A stretch of DNA of 64,000 nt from Maricaulis sp017643475 (GTDB lineage: Bacteria; Pseudomonadota; Alphaproteobacteria; Caulobacterales; Maricaulaceae), in the NCBI RefSeq assembly GCF_047123815.1, contig NZ_CP138920.1, positions 1,612,001 through 1,676,000 of the forward strand, in the 5' to 3' direction. Each line of letters starts with the position of its first letter. The first letter of the stretch is position 1. The notes below the pieces were generated by a model. It ran no database searches. It had not been told where the DNA came from and saw only the letters and a list, made by a program, of their open reading frames with translations. Below, piece after piece: positions 61,764-64,000 of the stretch. Position numbers and translations under genes: made by a program.

Positions 61764-62430
61764 GAGTAACGAGATCTCCGCGAACCGGGACCTGATCCTG
61801 AACCGCATCGGCAAGGCCGCGCAAGCGTTTGGTCGCCCTGCTGACAGTGTACAACTGGTCGCCGTTTCCAAGCGTCAGCCGGAAGCCCGCATCGATGCCG
61901 CCCTGGCCGCTGGTCAGAGAGTGTTCGGCGAGAACCGGGTTCAGGAAGCGCAGCAGCACTGGGAGGCTCGGCGGGATCAGTATGCGGATCTGGAACTTCG
62001 GCTGATTGGCCCGCTGCAGACCAACAAGGCTGCCGACGCTGTCGCCTTGTTTGATGTCATCGAGAGTGTTGACCGGGAGAAGCTTGCACGCGCTCTGGCC
62101 AGCGAGATGGTCAAGCAGGATCGCCAGCCACGTCTCTATGTCCAGGTGAATACCGGCGAGGAGGAGCAGAAATCGGGAATTGCTCCCGCAGATCTACCGG
62201 CCTTTCTCGCTCTGTGTCGCGAGGAGCTGGGTCTCGAGATCGAAGGCTTGATGTGTATTCCGCCGGTGCAGGAGCCGGCCGGGCTGCATTTTGCGCTCCT
62301 GGCCAGGCTCGCGCGCGAGAATGATGTGGCCAGGCTCTCCATGGGGATGAGCGCGGACTATGAAACGGCCATCCAGTTGGGCGCAACTTCGGTCCGCGTG
62401 GGCACAGCTGTTTTTGGCAGCCGCGACTAG
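61756..62430 (+). CDS. YggS/PLPHP family pyridoxal phosphate homeostasis protein
   Basis: This 224-residue PLP-binding TIM-barrel protein has VQLVAVSKRQPEARIDAALA (PLP Lys in VSKRQP), GENRVQEAQQHWEARRDQYA, LRLIGPLQTNKAADAVALFD, and LYVQVNTGEEEQKSGIAPAD. RLSMGMSADYETAIQLGATS and VRVGTAVFGSRD close the PLP site. Members control PLP and amino acid homeostasis. ATG 61756 or ATG 61762 may start it; with 61762 the start interlocks with the thiE ATG on the other strand. It converges with the L,D-transpeptidase gene. Confidence 0.93.
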   Translation: MSMSNEISANRDLILNRIGKAAQAFGRPADSVQLVAVSKRQPEARIDAALAAGQRVFGENRVQEAQQHWEARRDQYADLELRLIGPLQTNKAADAVALFDVIESVDREKLARALASEMVKQDRQPRLYVQVNTGEEEQKSGIAPADLPAFLALCREELGLEIEGLMCIPPVQEPAGLHFALLARLARENDVARLSMGMSADYETAIQLGATSVRVGTAVFGSRD

Positions 62431-62927
62431 CCGATCACAATGTGATCGCCGGGTCTGACCAATCTCAGAAAGCTTCGGACGTCGGCATTCGCCAGGGCGA
62501 CACAGCCTTCTGTTGGCTGATAATCCCCGCGCTTGCAATGCAGGAAAATTGCCGATCCAGCACCCGGGGTCGGCGGATCATCATTGTGCCCCAGCACCAC
62601 GACAATGTCGTAAAGCTCGTCCTCTCGCCACATCTTTTCGTGTGAGGCCATGAACGGCAGGCGGACCGGGCAGTTATAGGCCGCGTCCTGCGGCGCATCG
62701 CACCAGCCATCATCTTCCCGAAGCGCGCGGCACGGAAGTGCGGTTTCCGGTGGCTCGCCGCGGTCCGGACGATAGAGAACCCGGCGAACCGGATAGCGGC
62801 CGGTGGGTGTCGCGCCATCACCTTCGCGTTTGTCGTCTGCGGCGATCACACCGGATCGCCCTAACGCCGCCCTCACATGAATGTCGGCGCCCGTGATCCA
62901 TCCGTCAGTTGAAACTTTCCAGTCCAT
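62427..62927 (-). CDS. L,D-transpeptidase (YkuD) family protein
   Basis: This 166-residue YkuD-fold protein has VVVLGHNDDPPTPGAGSAIF and the active-site region LHCKRGDYQPTEGCVALANA, with the catalytic Cys in EGCVA and the His in IFLHC. The variant PTEGC in place of SxGC is usual for this single-domain alphaproteobacterial subgroup. It has no signal peptide or peptidoglycan-binding domain in the frame seen, so a periplasmic role needs confirmation. ATG 62927 is chosen over a GTG six bases upstream. Confidence 0.85.
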   Translation of the reverse strand: MDWKVSTDGWITGADIHVRAALGRSGVIAADDKREGDGATPTGRYPVRRVLYRPDRGEPPETALPCRALREDDGWCDAPQDAAYNCPVRLPFMASHEKMWREDELYDIVVVLGHNDDPPTPGAGSAIFLHCKRGDYQPTEGCVALANADVRSFLRLVRPGDHIVIG

Positions 62928-63100
62928 GACCACATAGCTAGCGCAGAATGAGCGGTTTCGCGAGCGCAGTGAGTCAGGTTAATTGGTCTTGTGGATCAGA
63001 GACTTGCTTTCATGGCTCCACATTCGCTTGAAGGGTAGGCTGAAGCGGACAGGCCGGGCAGATGATTTGCCTTGTTCCGCGAAATGGGCATGATCAAAAC

Positions 63101-63787
63101 ATGAGCGCACAAAAAACCATCCTGATTATTGATGACGATGATGATCTGCGTGAGGCGCTGATCGATCAATTCGCCCTTCACGAGGAATTCCGCACAATCG
63201 AGGCCGATACGGCCGGTGGCGGCATCAGCCGCTCCAAAGAAGAGCGGGCTGATCTTATCCTGCTGGACGTGGAATTGCCGGACATGGACGGGCGCGAGGC
63301 TTGCCGCCTGATGCGCAAGAATGGTGTCAGCTCACCGATCGTCATGCTGACGGGTCAGGATACTGATGCCGACCAGATCCTGGGTCTGGAATCCGGTGCG
63401 AATGACTACGTCACCAAGCCGTTCAAGTTTTCCGTTCTCCTGGCCCGTGTTCGCGCGCATCTGCGTTCGCACGAGCAGAGCGAGGATGCTGTCTTCCAGA
63501 TCGGGCCGTATGAGTTCCGTCCGGCGATGAAGCTGCTGGTCACCGAGGATGAGCGCAAGGTGCGTCTCACCGAGAAAGAGACCAATATTCTCAAATACCT
63601 CTATCGTGCCGGCGGCAAGCCTGTGCCGCGCGACGAACTGTTGCACGAGGTCTGGGGATATAATCCAGCCGTCACCACGCACACGCTGGAGACCCATATC
63701 TACCGCCTGCGCCAGAAAATCGAGCCGGACACGTCCCATGCGCGTCTTCTGGTGACAGAGAGCGGTGGCTACCGGCTCTCGAGCTAG
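63101..63787 (+). CDS. OmpR-family two-component response regulator
   Basis: This 228-residue protein has a receiver domain (residues 5-120) with an acidic pocket in ILIIDDDDDLREALI, phospho-acceptor Asp in LILLDVELPDMDG, Thr in VMLTGQD and Lys in YVTKPFKFSVLLARVR. The winged-helix DNA-binding domain follows (VRLTEKETNILKYLYRAGGK, HEVWGYNPAVTTHTLETHIY, LLVTESGGYRL). No histidine kinase gene lies beside it, so its partner is elsewhere. It converges with exonuclease III with a three-base overlap. Confidence 0.93.
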   Translation: MSAQKTILIIDDDDDLREALIDQFALHEEFRTIEADTAGGGISRSKEERADLILLDVELPDMDGREACRLMRKNGVSSPIVMLTGQDTDADQILGLESGANDYVTKPFKFSVLLARVRAHLRSHEQSEDAVFQIGPYEFRPAMKLLVTEDERKVRLTEKETNILKYLYRAGGKPVPRDELLHEVWGYNPAVTTHTLETHIYRLRQKIEPDTSHARLLVTESGGYRLSS

Positions 63788-64000
63788 TCTCGGCCCTCGA
63801 TGCGCAGCGTAACCGGTGCGTGATCAGATGGTTTCTCGTACCCGCGCAGGTCTTCCCATACCTTGAAACCGTCCCGGCCGGCGGCGACAGAGCGGTCTTT
63901 TACGCTGGGGGCGGCCCAGATGTGATCAAGGCGTCGACCGCGATTGGCCTTGCGCCAGTCCCGCGCGCGATAGCTCCACCATGTGTAGACCTTCTCGTCC
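63784..64000 (-). CDS. Exodeoxyribonuclease III (C-terminal part, runs off the window)
   Basis: The reverse strand at the window end encodes 71 C-terminal residues, including KVYTWWSYRARDWRKANRGR, RRLDHIWAAPSVKDR, GFKVWEDLRGYEKPSDHAPV and TLRIEGRD. DHAPV with the catalytic His and RLDHI are typical ends of ExoIII/Xth AP endonucleases. The N-terminal two thirds lie outside the window. Its stop (63784-63786) overlaps the response regulator stop. Confidence 0.9.
   Translation of the reverse strand, partial: DEKVYTWWSYRARDWRKANRGRRLDHIWAAPSVKDRSVAAGRDGFKVWEDLRGYEKPSDHAPVTLRIEGRD

Overview
This is chromosomal DNA from a high-GC alphaproteobacterium, most likely a relative of Caulobacter in the Maricaulis/Hyphomonas group. 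The assignment rests on gene order. An AT-rich origin lies between ppsR and hemE, as in Caulobacter crescentus. One flank carries maf-aroE-coaE-dnaQ-secB-Tim44-mltA-smr-hslU. The other carries rho-mnmE-mnmG-rsmG-parA-parB-holA-lptE-leuS-DUF3576 and an NtrZ-like gene. A TTAA-N7-TTAA CtrA-type box sits at the origin. No rRNA, tRNA, CRISPR array, transposase or integrase was seen.

Layout. 1-6.9 kb: ComM-like protein (partial), gshB, BON lipoprotein, YraN, rsmI, the divergent lppC, then hemW and rdgB. 6.9-8.2 kb: a probable small membrane protein, a DUF2975/YozG-type HTH pair and a long inverted repeat. 8.2-10.8 kb: rph, hrcA, grpE. 10.75-12.7 kb: an island of one gene, a lipoprotein metallopeptidase with a PDZ domain, framed by two 63-bp direct repeats. 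12.7-16.5 kb: an FMN-binding glutamate synthase-like enzyme, three uncharacterised envelope proteins and alkB. 16.8-22.7 kb: dnaK, an FkbM methyltransferase gene, dnaJ, a membrane protein and dapB. 22.7-29.6 kb: small enzymes and DNA repair (monooxygenase, WYL regulator, gloA, Ada-like protein, nth, an ATP-grasp protein, a PfkB kinase). 29.8-41.7 kb: a GGDEF/EAL protein, hslV and hslU (not adjacent), then the origin-proximal housekeeping genes. 41.7-42.1 kb: oriC. 42.1-46.2 kb: hemE-hemH-hemJ and rho. 46.3-48.8 kb: a GST, a membrane LytTR regulator, a dienelactone hydrolase gene interrupted by an amber stop, and a DUF6489 protein. 48.8-54.5 kb: mnmE-mnmG-rsmG-parA-parB. 54.5-64 kb: holA, lptE, leuS, DUF3576, a porin-like protein, an NtrZ-like protein, thiE-like, a PLP homeostasis protein, an L,D-transpeptidase-like protein, an OmpR-type regulator and exonuclease III (partial).

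How it fits together. The centre is the replication and segregation hub: oriC, the ParA/ParB genes and three parS sites. Two parS sites are perfect 16-mers near parAB; one 14/16 site lies about 10 kb on the other side of oriC. Haem synthesis, tRNA wobble modification, protein quality control (HslVU, GrpE/DnaK/DnaJ, SecB) and envelope assembly (LptE, MltA, LppC) fill the flanks. The accessory signals most worth checking are the repeat-framed metallopeptidase, the TATCG palindromes and small ORF before the DUF2975/YozG pair, the FkbM gene coupled to dnaJ, and the interrupted hydrolase.
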